DNA from: Clostridiales bacterium 1_7_47FAA
GTDB taxonomy: Bacteria > Bacillota > Clostridia > Lachnospirales > Lachnospiraceae
Length of the DNA stretch: 64,000 bases
NCBI GenBank assembly: GCA_000155435.1
Contig: DS990262.1
Location: 23,306-87,305 of the forward strand
Direction: 5' to 3'
A program made the position numbers and the translations under genes. The notes beneath the pieces were generated by a model. It was not told the DNA's origin. It saw nothing but the letters and a program-made list of their open reading frames with translations, and searched no databases. Each line of letters starts with the position of its first letter. Within the stretch, counting starts at the first letter, position 1. This document shows positions 54,130 through 62,727 of the stretch, piece after piece.

Positions 54130-54888
54130 ATGAACTCATACATCGACATATTCAACCTGGAGGGAAAGGTTGCTGTCATCACAGGCGGGGCAACCGGCCT
54201 TGGTTTTTCCATGGCCCAGTGCCTGGCCGGGGCCAATGCCACGGTGGTCCTGATTGGGAGGCGGGAGGAGGAGCTGGAACATGCGTGCCGGGAAATCGGG
54301 GAGCGCGCCCATTATATCCGCTGTGACATAACTGATTTTGAGGGGATTCCCGCACTGGTGGAGTCCATTATGCACAGGTTTGGACGGATGGATGTCCTTA
54401 TTAACAATGCAGGAATACAGATAAAAAAGCCTGCGCTTTCCTTTGAGGCTCAAGACCTTGACAGGCTGTTCGACGTGCACTTAAAGGCAGGCTACCTTCT
54501 GACAAAGGAATCCGTACCCCACATGAAGGGGGGCAGCGTCATATTCCTTTCCTCAGAGACAGGATTCATCGGCGTAACCGGCGTACTGGGATACTCCATG
54601 GCCAAGTCCGGTACGCTGGGCATGATGCGTTCCTTTGCCTCAGAACTGTCAGGCACAGGCATCAGGTTCAATGCGATTGTCCCGGGATGGACCGATACGC
54701 CCATGCTCAGGTATTCCAATGCAGACGACCCCGGACGGGCGGAACGGATCATCAGCAGGACCCCCATGGGAACGTTCGGGCAGCCCGAGGATATTGGATG
54801 GGCCGCCTTATACCTTGCTTCAGATGCATCCAGGTTTGTTACGGGGACAAGCCTGGTGGTGGATGGCGGGGCCATGATTGGGTTTTAG
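54130..54888 (+). CDS. Short-chain dehydrogenase/reductase
   Basis: A 252-residue classical SDR. NAD(P) motif TGGATGLGFSMA near residue 17, NNAG near 90, catalytic Ser in FLSSETG and the YxxxK pair in GYSMAKSG near 157, followed by PGWTDTPM. It resembles gluconate 5-dehydrogenase, 2-deoxy-D-gluconate 3-dehydrogenase and related sugar-acid enzymes, so it may act in the same pentose or uronate pathway. It has AGGAGG seven bases before the ATG and probably its own promoter at 54012-54040. Confidence 0.92.
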   Translation: MNSYIDIFNLEGKVAVITGGATGLGFSMAQCLAGANATVVLIGRREEELEHACREIGERAHYIRCDITDFEGIPALVESIMHRFGRMDVLINNAGIQIKKPALSFEAQDLDRLFDVHLKAGYLLTKESVPHMKGGSVIFLSSETGFIGVTGVLGYSMAKSGTLGMMRSFASELSGTGIRFNAIVPGWTDTPMLRYSNADDPGRAERIISRTPMGTFGQPEDIGWAALYLASDASRFVTGTSLVVDGGAMIGF

Positions 54889-54909
54889 GGAGGATATAAA
54901 GGTGATAGT

Positions 54910-55710
54910 ATGAGGATACGTGTATATGATAAACACCTGGGAAGCTACTTCCAGTCAGAAGTGTATGCCATAATCAACACAGGATACTATGAAAAATATC
55001 TGGTATCGGTCCCCTCTGAAAGTGGCGGGTATATGAAGCTATACGACTATCTGGACAAATCGGATAAGAAGCTTCCGGTCCTTGTGAACATGGTTACTCC
55101 CCAAGGGCCGGAAGGATGGATTTATAAGAAGACAGGAGATGCAGGACGGCAGTTTAAGGAATACAGGCATGTGCTGGAACATGGTATCCTGTTCTTTGAA
55201 TACAGAGGATTCCCCTGGCTGTGGGAAGATACAGATACCCTGGGCGCGCTTCTGCGCGGGGAATCTGTCTTGATAAAGGACAGCATGTTCGAAGATCGAT
55301 TGTATTCGGATACAGCCCTTAAAGGGTGGAACTATGTTAAGACCCAGGAGGACGCAGATGCATTTCAAAGAAGTGTGTGCGGTTTCCATGATGCGGTCAT
55401 CCGTGGACTGGGTTATGTCAGCGGGGCTTATGTAACTGCGGATAAATGCATGAAACCCCTTGCTGACGTAAGGCGTGTATCCATCCAGATTCAGAGCCAG
55501 CAGTGTCAGGATTTTGAGATGATATTTGAGGGGGTGACTGCCCTTAACCTGCGTCCGCCTGGCGACAATTACATGGCGGATATATACGATGCATCGCTTT
55601 TTGTACGTGACGCATCCGTGTTCTTCAGTGACAGTTATCTGGAAAAACCGGATATGTCCTATGCAGGAACATGGATTACAGCATACGGATTACGATGGAG
55701 ATTTACATAA
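54910..55710 (+). CDS. Uncharacterised protein, two-domain cytoplasmic
   Basis: A 266-residue protein I do not recognise. There is no signal peptide or membrane span. The first half (about residues 1-150) contains GILFFEYRGFPWLWEDTDTLGALLRG. The second half begins CGFHDAVIRGLGYVSGAYV and is rich in predicted beta strands (VSIQIQSQQCQDFEMIFEGVTALNL), a pattern seen in some small Firmicute domains starting FHD. The start is the ATG at 54910, 21 bases after the SDR stop; GGAGG lies further upstream. Codon use matches its neighbours. Coupling to the SDR is likely, but the role is unknown. Confidence 0.7.
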   Translation: MRIRVYDKHLGSYFQSEVYAIINTGYYEKYLVSVPSESGGYMKLYDYLDKSDKKLPVLVNMVTPQGPEGWIYKKTGDAGRQFKEYRHVLEHGILFFEYRGFPWLWEDTDTLGALLRGESVLIKDSMFEDRLYSDTALKGWNYVKTQEDADAFQRSVCGFHDAVIRGLGYVSGAYVTADKCMKPLADVRRVSIQIQSQQCQDFEMIFEGVTALNLRPPGDNYMADIYDASLFVRDASVFFSDSYLEKPDMSYAGTWITAYGLRWRFT

Positions 55711-56332
55711 AAGGAAAAAAACACGGATTCAGGCAGATATCACAGGCCGGAACGATTGTTAATAGATTCACGTATAACTGGTTTTTATGAATTTTATGAT
55801 ATTTTTATTGACGGTATCACAAAATAACAAAAGGGTTTTTTTGAAATCAAGCGATAGGATTTTGTATTATTGTTAAATAATATACAAAATCCTGCCGCTC
55901 TTTCAATGCTTCATGAGTGAATAATGAATAAGTTATCACAAAAATTGTTAAAAATATATCATTTATTAAATTGAATTTTATTGTCAGTTATGCAATTTTT
56001 CTAATGTCTGTTTGTATATTTATTTAGGTATTTATTTAGGTATCTGTTTAGATATCCAACGTGTTATCTTCAAAACCAATCTGGTGTTAGCCATATTTTG
56101 CTATATTCTTATAATTTCTCTAGTTCCTTTACTATCACCCTCTATTTCCCCATATTATACCCAATAATACACAAGTAATTTTCATCCATCTAATGTAGCT
56201 GCTATTTTTCAGGCTCCATAATCACAGAAAAATAGCCAAAAAAACTTAACAAGCAGAACTATAAAGATAATGTTAATAAAAAATCGATACTAATCAAAAT
56301 ATTATCAAATAAATGTTAAAATATTATTTTAA
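55711..56332. other. Long AT-rich intergenic region
   Basis: No gene is seen in 620 bases. The main structure is a long hairpin at 55850-55899, with arms AGGATTTTGTAT and ATACAAAATCCT and near-matches either side, followed by CTTT; it may terminate the upstream transcript. Short direct repeats of TATTTAGGTAT occur around 56020-56050. A palindrome TTAAAAT-N3-ATTTTAA (56316-56332) abuts the -35 box of the next promoter and may be an operator. I found no riboswitch core. Confidence 0.5.
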
Positions 56333-56360
56333 TTGACAGATTAAAATGCCCGGATATAAT
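56333..56360 (+). promoter_or_regulatory. Promoter of the iron alcohol dehydrogenase gene
   Basis: TTGACA (56333-56338), 16 bases, TATAAT (56355-56360). It is immediately preceded by the palindrome at 56316-56332. Confidence 0.8.
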
Positions 56361-56427
56361 CAGGTTTAGGCACCGGTCCTGGCCTGGACGGCTGGGGCGG
56401 GATGCAAGAATATAAGGGGGTAGCAGT

Positions 56428-57585
56428 ATGTCTACATATTATTTTTTACCTACACGCAATGTTTTTGGTGAAGGCGCGGTTCAGGAGGCCGGGGACCTGG
56501 TTAAGAGTTTAGGCGCAAAGAGATGCCTGATTGTAACGGACCGGTATCTGGGAGAAATCGGCATGGCGGACAGGGTACGGGAAATCCTGGAAAAGGCAGG
56601 GATTGAGGCATGTATTTTTGCGGGGGCAGAGCCGAACCCAACGGATAGGAACGTGGAAGCCGGAGCCAGGTTTTATCAGGAAAATGAATGCAATTCCATC
56701 ATTTCCCTGGGCGGCGGTTCCTCCCACGACTGTGCAAAGGGGATTGGGCTGGTTGCTGCCAACGGCGGAAGGATTGCTGATTTTGAGGGGGTCGATAAGT
56801 CTTCAAAACCAATGGTTCCGCTTATGGCCATCAACACCACTGCCGGAACCGCGTCAGAGATAACCAGGTTCTGTATCATCACGGATACTTCCCGCAAGGT
56901 AAAGATGGCCATCGTGGACTGGCGGGTCACGCCCCAGATTGCCATCAATGATCCGGAGCTTATGAAGGGGATGCCGCCGTCACTGACCGCATCCACGGGG
57001 ATGGATGCGCTGACCCATGCCATCGAGGCTTACGTATCCACGGATGCCAATCCGCTGACAGACGCAGCGGCCATCATGGCAATCAAGATGATTGCCCATT
57101 ACCTACCAAAGGCAGTTGCCAACGGCAATTACATGAAGGCCAGGGATAAGATGGCCTATGCCCAGTACCTGGCGGGAATTGCATTTAACAACGCGTCCCT
57201 GGGGTATGTCCATGCCATGGCGCACCAGCTGGGCGGTTTTTATAATCTGCCCCACGGTGTGTGCAATGCAATCCTGCTGCCCTATGTTGAGAGTTATAAC
57301 CTGATCGGCAATATGAACCGGTTCAGGGATGTGGCCCAGGCAATGGGTGTCCAGGTGGAAGGCATTTCCGTAACCTGTGCGGCTGAAAAGGCAATCGAGG
57401 CCATTAAGAAGCTGAGCAGGCAGCTGGAAATCCCATCGGATTTAAAGCAGCTGGGAGTAAAGGAGGAGGACTTCGCAGTCATGGCTGATAACGCCAAGAA
57501 GGACGTCTGCCAGCTGACAAACCCAAGGACCGCAACCAGGGAACAGGTCATTGAGATTTACCGCCAGGCGTATGTTGGAGAGTAG
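56428..57585 (+). CDS. Iron-containing alcohol dehydrogenase (type III)
   Basis: A 385-residue group III dehydrogenase. GGGSSHDCAKG near residue 96 binds the nucleotide, and metal ligands lie in STGMDALTHAIEAY and HAMAHQLGGFYNLPHGVCNA. The N-terminus STYYFLPTRNVFGEGA is close to 1,3-propanediol, ethanol and methanol dehydrogenases of gut Firmicutes. It reduces an aldehyde with NADH or the reverse. It has its own strong promoter and is followed by an aldehyde dehydrogenase and adhE, forming an alcohol/aldehyde block. Lack of microcompartment shell genes argues against encapsulated metabolism here. Confidence 0.94.
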   Translation: MSTYYFLPTRNVFGEGAVQEAGDLVKSLGAKRCLIVTDRYLGEIGMADRVREILEKAGIEACIFAGAEPNPTDRNVEAGARFYQENECNSIISLGGGSSHDCAKGIGLVAANGGRIADFEGVDKSSKPMVPLMAINTTAGTASEITRFCIITDTSRKVKMAIVDWRVTPQIAINDPELMKGMPPSLTASTGMDALTHAIEAYVSTDANPLTDAAAIMAIKMIAHYLPKAVANGNYMKARDKMAYAQYLAGIAFNNASLGYVHAMAHQLGGFYNLPHGVCNAILLPYVESYNLIGNMNRFRDVAQAMGVQVEGISVTCAAEKAIEAIKKLSRQLEIPSDLKQLGVKEEDFAVMADNAKKDVCQLTNPRTATREQVIEIYRQAYVGE

Positions 57586-57850
57586 AGGGGACAAATGTTA
57601 ATGCAATATTAACAAAAAGAGTTTGTTAAATAAAAGATTTTTGTTGACTATTGCCTGTCTTATGATATATCATAGTGGCCAGAGGGGTAACACAACCGTA
57701 TTAATCTTCCGCCAAGGAGGGTTTTTCTGGAAACATGGTGTTTTAGGACAGTGATGGGCTGGTTTTAAAATACATGTTTTTTTTGTGCCCTAAAGTGTGT
57801 TTTATAAGCCTGTCCCGATGCTGTACCAAGTGTTGAGAGGAGAGTTTACA
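57586..57850 (+). promoter_or_regulatory. Leader of the aldehyde dehydrogenase gene with TGTTAA repeats
   Basis: Three TGTTAA half-sites alternate in orientation: TGTTAA at 57596-57601, TTAACA at 57609-57614 and TGTTAA at 57624-57629. The last two belong to a perfect 8-bp dyad TTAACAAA-N5-TTTGTTAA (57609-57629). They resemble Rex half-sites but not its N4 spacing. TTGACT at 57644 is a possible -35 box with TATATC at 57666 as a weak -10. The remaining ~150 bases before the ATG hold no recognised motif. Confidence 0.4.
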
Positions 57851-59338
57851 ATGCATAATGTAGAGCTTAAGGCCAGATACCAGTTGTTCATCGGAGGACA
57901 GTGGAAGGATGCTTCTGACGGCAGGACCTTTAAGACATACTGCCCGGCAGACGGGAGCGTGCTGGCAGAGTGTGCGGAGGCAGCAAAGGAGGATGTGGAT
58001 GAGGCTGTGAAGGCGGCCTGGAAGGCATTTGAGTCCTGGAAGCACGTGACGGTCAATGAAAGAGCTGTTATTTTAAACAGGATTGCAGATATCATTGACG
58101 CCAACCGGGAACACCTGGCAATGGTGGAATCCCTGGATAACGGCAAACCGATCAGGGAGACCATGGCCGTGGATATACCTATGTCCGCACAGCATTTCCG
58201 TTATTTCGCAGGCTGCATCATGGCGGATGAGGGAAGCGCCAATATGCTTGGGGAAAGCACTTTAAGCCTGATCCTCAGGGAACCAATCGGAGTGGTTGGG
58301 CAGATTGTGCCCTGGAACTTCCCGTTCCTCATGGCTGCCTGGAAGCTGGCCCCGGTGCTGGCAAGCGGCTGCTGTACTGTATTTAAGTCCTCCAGCGCCA
58401 CCCCGTTAAGCGTGCTGGAACTTGCAAGGCTGATCCAGGATGTGCTTCCGGCGGGCGTGTTTAACGTACTGACCGGTTCCGGCTCCAGGTCCGGACAATA
58501 TATGCTGGAGCATAAGGGCTTCAGGAAACTGGCATTTACCGGATCCACGGAAGTGGGCAGGAATGTTGCCCTGGCGGCTGCGCAGAAGCTGATACCGTCC
58601 ACCCTGGAACTGGGGGGAAAATCAGCCAATATCTTCTTTGAGGACTGTGACTGGGAGATGGCAATGGACGGCCTGCAGATGGGCATCCTCTTTAACCAGG
58701 GCCAGGTGTGCTGCGCAGGCTCCAGGGTATTTGTCCAGGAAAGCATCTATGACAGATTCGTCAAAGAGGCAGTGGAGCGGTTTAACCAGGTCAAGGTGGG
58801 CCTTCCGTGGGAAGCAGACACCCAGATGGGAAGCCAGATTAACAAGGCCCAGATGGAAAAAATCCTTCAGTACATAGAAGTCGGAAAGGCGGAAGGCGCA
58901 ACGGTTCTCTGCGGAGGTGAACAGCTCAAATCCGAGGGACTGGAAAATGGCTGCTTCCTTAAGCCCACCCTTCTTGGAAATGTCACAAACCACATGAGGG
59001 TTGCCCAGGAGGAAATCTTCGGGCCGGTTGCCTGCATCCTCAAGTTCAGGACCGAGGATGAGGTGGTTGACATGGCCAATGACAGCGAATACGGCCTGGG
59101 AGGAGCCGTATGGACCAGGGACATCAACAGGGCCCTGCGGGTGTCGCGGGCCATTGAGACAGGACGCATGTGGGTGAATACCTATAATGCCATCCCGGAG
59201 GGAGCGCCCTTCGGCGGATACAAGGCATCCGGTATTGGACGTGAAACCCATAAGGTCATGCTGGACCATTATACACAGATGAAGAATATCATGATTAATC
59301 TTAGTGAAGACCCAACAGGATTTTATCCTGTGAAATAA
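57851..59338 (+). CDS. NAD(P)-dependent aldehyde dehydrogenase
   Basis: A 495-residue ALDH-superfamily enzyme starting at the ATG behind GAGAGGAGAG; an upstream in-frame ATG at 57797 is rejected. Markers are VGQIVPWNFPFLMA, FTGSTEVGR near residue 230, the catalytic Glu in LELGGKSANI and the catalytic Cys in GQVCCAGSRVF near 287. EIFGPVACI and NTYNAIPEGAPFGGYKASGIGRE follow. It should oxidise aldehydes to acids; acetaldehyde or a longer aldehyde is likely given its position between two alcohol dehydrogenases. Betaine- or lactaldehyde-type specificity cannot be excluded. Confidence 0.94.
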   Translation: MHNVELKARYQLFIGGQWKDASDGRTFKTYCPADGSVLAECAEAAKEDVDEAVKAAWKAFESWKHVTVNERAVILNRIADIIDANREHLAMVESLDNGKPIRETMAVDIPMSAQHFRYFAGCIMADEGSANMLGESTLSLILREPIGVVGQIVPWNFPFLMAAWKLAPVLASGCCTVFKSSSATPLSVLELARLIQDVLPAGVFNVLTGSGSRSGQYMLEHKGFRKLAFTGSTEVGRNVALAAAQKLIPSTLELGGKSANIFFEDCDWEMAMDGLQMGILFNQGQVCCAGSRVFVQESIYDRFVKEAVERFNQVKVGLPWEADTQMGSQINKAQMEKILQYIEVGKAEGATVLCGGEQLKSEGLENGCFLKPTLLGNVTNHMRVAQEEIFGPVACILKFRTEDEVVDMANDSEYGLGGAVWTRDINRALRVSRAIETGRMWVNTYNAIPEGAPFGGYKASGIGRETHKVMLDHYTQMKNIMINLSEDPTGFYPVK

Positions 59339-59360
59339 AGCAGGGTATTATTATATAGAA

Positions 59361-59402
59361 GGAAGCGGTTTTGGAACGGGAAGTTCCGGGGCCGTTTCTT
59401 TT
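59361..59402 (+). terminator. Terminator of the aldehyde dehydrogenase gene
   Basis: An interrupted hairpin with GAAGCGG and GGAAC on the left and GTTCC and CCGTTTC on the right (59362-59398), followed by T residues. Confidence 0.75.
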
Positions 59403-59473
59403 TGCTTGCAGACCTGTCTCTGTCTTATCTTTAACAATCAAATATTAAAAAAGAAAAAAATTTAAAATATATA

Positions 59474-59533
59474 TTGACATATTTTTAACGAAGGGTTATA
59501 ATGCAAACAGTGAGATTGTTAATTAATTATCAA
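59474..59533 (+). promoter_or_regulatory. adhE promoter with near-consensus Rex operator
   Basis: TTGACA (59474-59479), 17 bases, TATAAT (59497-59502) is a consensus promoter with a start near 59509. Just downstream, 59516-59533 reads TTGTTAATTAATTATCAA, one base from the Rex consensus TTGTTAA-N4-TTAACAA. Rex senses the NADH/NAD ratio and represses fermentative genes; at this position it would block transcript initiation or escape until NADH rises. Confidence 0.75.
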
Positions 59534-59625
59534 TAAGAAAAAAATACCCCAAACCAAACAGGCTGATGCAGCCCCAATGCATCACAAACACAAGGAAAAA
59601 TGAAGGAAAAATGGAGGAAAAGGAA

Positions 59626-62238
59626 ATGGCAAAGAAAATCGAGCAGGTTGTTCCGGAAATCATCGACAGCGTGGACGGACTGAATGCAAAAATGAATGCA
59701 ATGCGCGAAGCACAGAAAATTTTTGCTACTTACACACAGGAGCAGGTAGACAAAATATTCTTCGCAGCTGCCAGCGCGGCTGATAAGATGCGTCTTCCTC
59801 TTGCAAAGATGGCAGTGGAAGAGACCGGCATGGGTATTGTGGAAGACAAGGTCATCAAGAACAACTACGCGGCTGAGTACATTTACAATGCATATAAAGA
59901 TACAAAGACTGTTGGCGTGATTGAGGAAGATAAGGAATACGGAATCAAGAAGATTGCAGAGCCAATCGGCCTGATTGCAGCTGTCATCCCCACCACCAAC
60001 CCGACTTCAACCGCTATCTTCAAGACACTGATTGCCCTGAAGACACGTAACGCAATCATCATTTCCCCACATCCGCGTGCAAAGGGATGCACCATTGCGG
60101 CTGCTAAGATTGTCCTGGACGCAGCAGTAAAGGCCGGGGCGCCGGAAGGAATCATCGGCTGGATTGACGTACCTTCACTGGAACTGACCAACGAGGTCAT
60201 GAGGGATGCCGACTTAATCCTGGCAACAGGCGGACCTGGAATGGTTAAGGCTGCTTACTCTTCAGGAAAACCGGCACTGGGCGTTGGCGCCGGCAACACA
60301 CCGGTCATCATTGACGAGACAGCCGAAATCAAGATGGCAGTTAACTCCATCATCCATTCCAAGACATTTGACAATGGTATGATCTGTGCTTCCGAGCAGT
60401 CCGTGACTGTCCTGGAATCCATTTACAATGAAGTCAGGAAAGAATTTGAATACAGAGGTTGCTATTTCTTAAAGCCAGGCGAGATTGAGAAGGTCCGCAA
60501 GACCATCCTGGTGAACGGCGCGCTGAATGCCAAGATTGTTGGACAGAAGGCTGTTACCATTGCCAAGCTTGCCGGTGTGGAAGTTCCGGAAGACACCAAG
60601 ATCCTGATTGGCGAGGTTGAGTCCGTGGATATCAGCGAAGAGTTCGCACATGAGAAGCTGTCTCCCGTACTGGCCATGTACAAGGCCAAGACATTCGACG
60701 AGGCCCTGGATAAGGCAGAGCGTCTGGTGGCAGACGGCGGCTACGGCCACACTGCTTCCCTGTATGTGAATGTCAACGAAGAAGAGAAAATCATGAAGCA
60801 TGCTTTAAGGATGAAGACCTGCCGTATTGTCATCAATACACCTTCCTCCCACGGCGGCATCGGCGACCTGTACAACTTCAAGCTGGCTCCATCCTTAACA
60901 CTGGGCTGCGGTTCCTGGGGCGGAAACTCCGTATCTGAGAACGTTGGAGTGAAGCATTTACTGAATATCAAGACCGTTGCTGAAAGGAGAGAGAACATGC
61001 TGTGGTTCCGTGCACCTGAGAAAGTATACTTTAAGAAGGGCTGTCTGCCTGTAGCATTAAATGAGTTAAAGGATGTAATGGGCAAGAAGAGGGCATTCAT
61101 CGTAACCGACTCCTTCCTGTATAAGAATGGATACACCCATGTTATCACAGACCGTCTCAATGATATGGGACTTACCTATACCGTATTCTCCGATGTACAG
61201 CCAGACCCAACCCTGGCCAATGCACAGGCTGGCGCAAAGCTTATGAGGGACTTTGAGCCGGACGTAATCATTGCAATGGGCGGCGGTTCCGCAATGGATG
61301 CTGCTAAGATCATGTGGGTTCTGTATGAGCATCCGGAAGTGGACTTCATGGACATGGCAATGCGTTTCATCGATATCAGGAAACGTGTATACACATTCCC
61401 GAAGATGGGCGAGAAGGCATATTTCATCGCTGTTCCGACTTCCTCCGGTACTGGCTCCGAGGTTACACCTTTCGCAGTTATCACAGACCAGGAGACCGGC
61501 ATCAAATATCCGCTGGCTGACTATGCCCTCCTGCCCAACATGGCAATCGTGGACACAGACAATATGATGAGCCAGCCAAGAGGACTGACAAGCGCATCCG
61601 GCGTTGACGTCCTGACCCATGCACTTGAGGCATACGCTTCCGTCATGGCTACCGATTACACGGACGGCCTTGCACTTAAGGCCATGAAGAATGTATTTGA
61701 CTACCTGCCGACTGCTTACAATGAGCCGACTAACGTAGAGGCACGTCAGAAGATGGCTGATGCTTCCTGCATGGCTGGTATGGCATTTGCCAACGCATTC
61801 CTGGGAGTGTGCCACTCCATGGCACATAAGCTGGGCGCTTTCCACCACCTGCCACACGGTGTTGCAAACGCACTGTTAATCTCCCTGGTCATCGACTTCA
61901 ACGCTGCTGAGAACCCACGCAAGATGGGCACCTTCTCACAGTACCAGTATCCACATACACAGGCAAGGTATGCAGAGTGCGCAAGATTCTGCGGAATCCA
62001 GGCCAAGGATGATGCTGAGGCAGTTAAGAAGCTGATTGAGAAGACTGAGGAACTTAAGAAAGCCGTTGGAATCAAGTCCTGCATTAAGGATTACGGCATT
62101 GATGAGAAAGACTTCTTAGACAGGCTGGATGACATGGTTGAGCAGGCATTCGATGACCAGTGTACCGGTGCCAACCCAAGATATCCTCTTATGAGCGAGA
62201 TTAAAGAAATGTACTTAAAAGCTTACTACGGTAAATAA
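59626..62238 (+). CDS. adhE: Bifunctional acetaldehyde-CoA/alcohol dehydrogenase AdhE
   Basis: AdhE reduces acetyl-CoA to acetaldehyde and on to ethanol, regenerating NAD during fermentation, and assembles into spirosomes. From the ATG at 59626, eight bases after GGAGG, it has 870 residues; in-frame ATGs at 59611 and 59566 would extend it to 875 or 890 and cannot be excluded. The N-terminal ALDH half has AAVIPTTNPTSTAIF, ATGGPGMVKAAY and the catalytic Cys in DNGMICASEQ. The C-terminal iron-ADH half has MGGGSAMDAAK, ASGVDVLTHALEAY and HSMAHKLGAFHHLPHGVANA. Codon use is more biased than in the neighbours, consistent with high expression. Confidence 0.97.
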   Translation: MAKKIEQVVPEIIDSVDGLNAKMNAMREAQKIFATYTQEQVDKIFFAAASAADKMRLPLAKMAVEETGMGIVEDKVIKNNYAAEYIYNAYKDTKTVGVIEEDKEYGIKKIAEPIGLIAAVIPTTNPTSTAIFKTLIALKTRNAIIISPHPRAKGCTIAAAKIVLDAAVKAGAPEGIIGWIDVPSLELTNEVMRDADLILATGGPGMVKAAYSSGKPALGVGAGNTPVIIDETAEIKMAVNSIIHSKTFDNGMICASEQSVTVLESIYNEVRKEFEYRGCYFLKPGEIEKVRKTILVNGALNAKIVGQKAVTIAKLAGVEVPEDTKILIGEVESVDISEEFAHEKLSPVLAMYKAKTFDEALDKAERLVADGGYGHTASLYVNVNEEEKIMKHALRMKTCRIVINTPSSHGGIGDLYNFKLAPSLTLGCGSWGGNSVSENVGVKHLLNIKTVAERRENMLWFRAPEKVYFKKGCLPVALNELKDVMGKKRAFIVTDSFLYKNGYTHVITDRLNDMGLTYTVFSDVQPDPTLANAQAGAKLMRDFEPDVIIAMGGGSAMDAAKIMWVLYEHPEVDFMDMAMRFIDIRKRVYTFPKMGEKAYFIAVPTSSGTGSEVTPFAVITDQETGIKYPLADYALLPNMAIVDTDNMMSQPRGLTSASGVDVLTHALEAYASVMATDYTDGLALKAMKNVFDYLPTAYNEPTNVEARQKMADASCMAGMAFANAFLGVCHSMAHKLGAFHHLPHGVANALLISLVIDFNAAENPRKMGTFSQYQYPHTQARYAECARFCGIQAKDDAEAVKKLIEKTEELKKAVGIKSCIKDYGIDEKDFLDRLDDMVEQAFDDQCTGANPRYPLMSEIKEMYLKAYYGK

Positions 62239-62280
62239 TTCGTACCCATCATGGGTAAATACCTTTATCCTTTGTGTTTG

Positions 62281-62328
62281 GAACAGGCCGTCTGTCATAT
62301 GACAGGCGGCCTGTTCATGCTTTTATTC
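62281..62328 (+). terminator. adhE terminator
   Basis: GAACAGGCCGTCTGTC (62281-62296) pairs with GACAGGCGGCCTGTTC (62301-62316) with one G.U pair, followed by ATGCTTTTATT. It may also serve the convergent XRE gene. Confidence 0.85.
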
Positions 62329-62334
62329 AAGTCT

Positions 62335-62592
62335 CTATAATTCCTTTGTATTCACGGAAATTCCTTCGAAAAAAGATTCATAATTGATGTTAAATATTTC
62401 CTTCATGGCGGCCAGCTCGGAAACTCGGATATTATAAGTACCGCCCTCAATCTGCGAGTATATACTGCGTGAAATATTGATGCCCATGAGCTGCATCTTG
62501 GCTGTTACCTGCTCCTGGGTCATGTGGGACTGCAGGCGGTATTTGCGGATGTTTGGTCCGATCCTGAAATCCTGCTTTATTTTTTGTTCCAT
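62335..62592 (-). CDS. Small XRE-family HTH regulator
   Basis: An 85-residue protein that is essentially one Cro/CI-type helix-turn-helix: IGPNIRKYRLQSHMTQEQVTAKMQLMGINISRSIYSQIEGGTYNIRVSELAAMKEIFNI (recognition part ISRSIYSQIEGG). The start is the ATG at 62592, preceded by GGAGGGTGCC; in-frame extensions to 62604 and 62613 overlap that ribosome site. It is divergent from a small unknown gene, and two identical TGCAA-N8-TTGCA dyads lie between them, so it probably represses both. Confidence 0.88.
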   Translation of the reverse strand: MEQKIKQDFRIGPNIRKYRLQSHMTQEQVTAKMQLMGINISRSIYSQIEGGTYNIRVSELAAMKEIFNINYESFFEGISVNTKEL

Positions 62593-62608
62593 GGCACCCT
62601 CCATAATA

Positions 62609-62678
62609 TGCAAGAAATAGGTTGCACTTCCTTGATTTTACGATAAATGTCGTATATAATTGCAATGTATAGGTTGCA
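62609..62678. promoter_or_regulatory. Two TGCAA-N8-TTGCA operators around the divergent promoter
   Basis: The dyads are at 62609-62626 and 62661-62678, centre-to-centre 52 bases, and share the 11-base stretch ATAGGTTGCAC. Between them, TTGATT (62632-62637), 17 bases, TATAAT (62655-62660) forms a rightward promoter whose start falls in the second dyad. The first dyad lies in the XRE leader. This is the layout of an autoregulated divergent switch. Confidence 0.65.
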
Positions 62679-62727
62679 CAGGAGAAATTGAAAATATAGA
62701 TGCTGAAATGCGGAATAGGAGTTATGA

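Noticed and set aside
53921-54133. 70-residue GTG-started frame between transketolase and SDR genes
   Set aside because: It runs through a terminator hairpin and a promoter and ends on the SDR ribosome site; no ribosome site or motif supports it.
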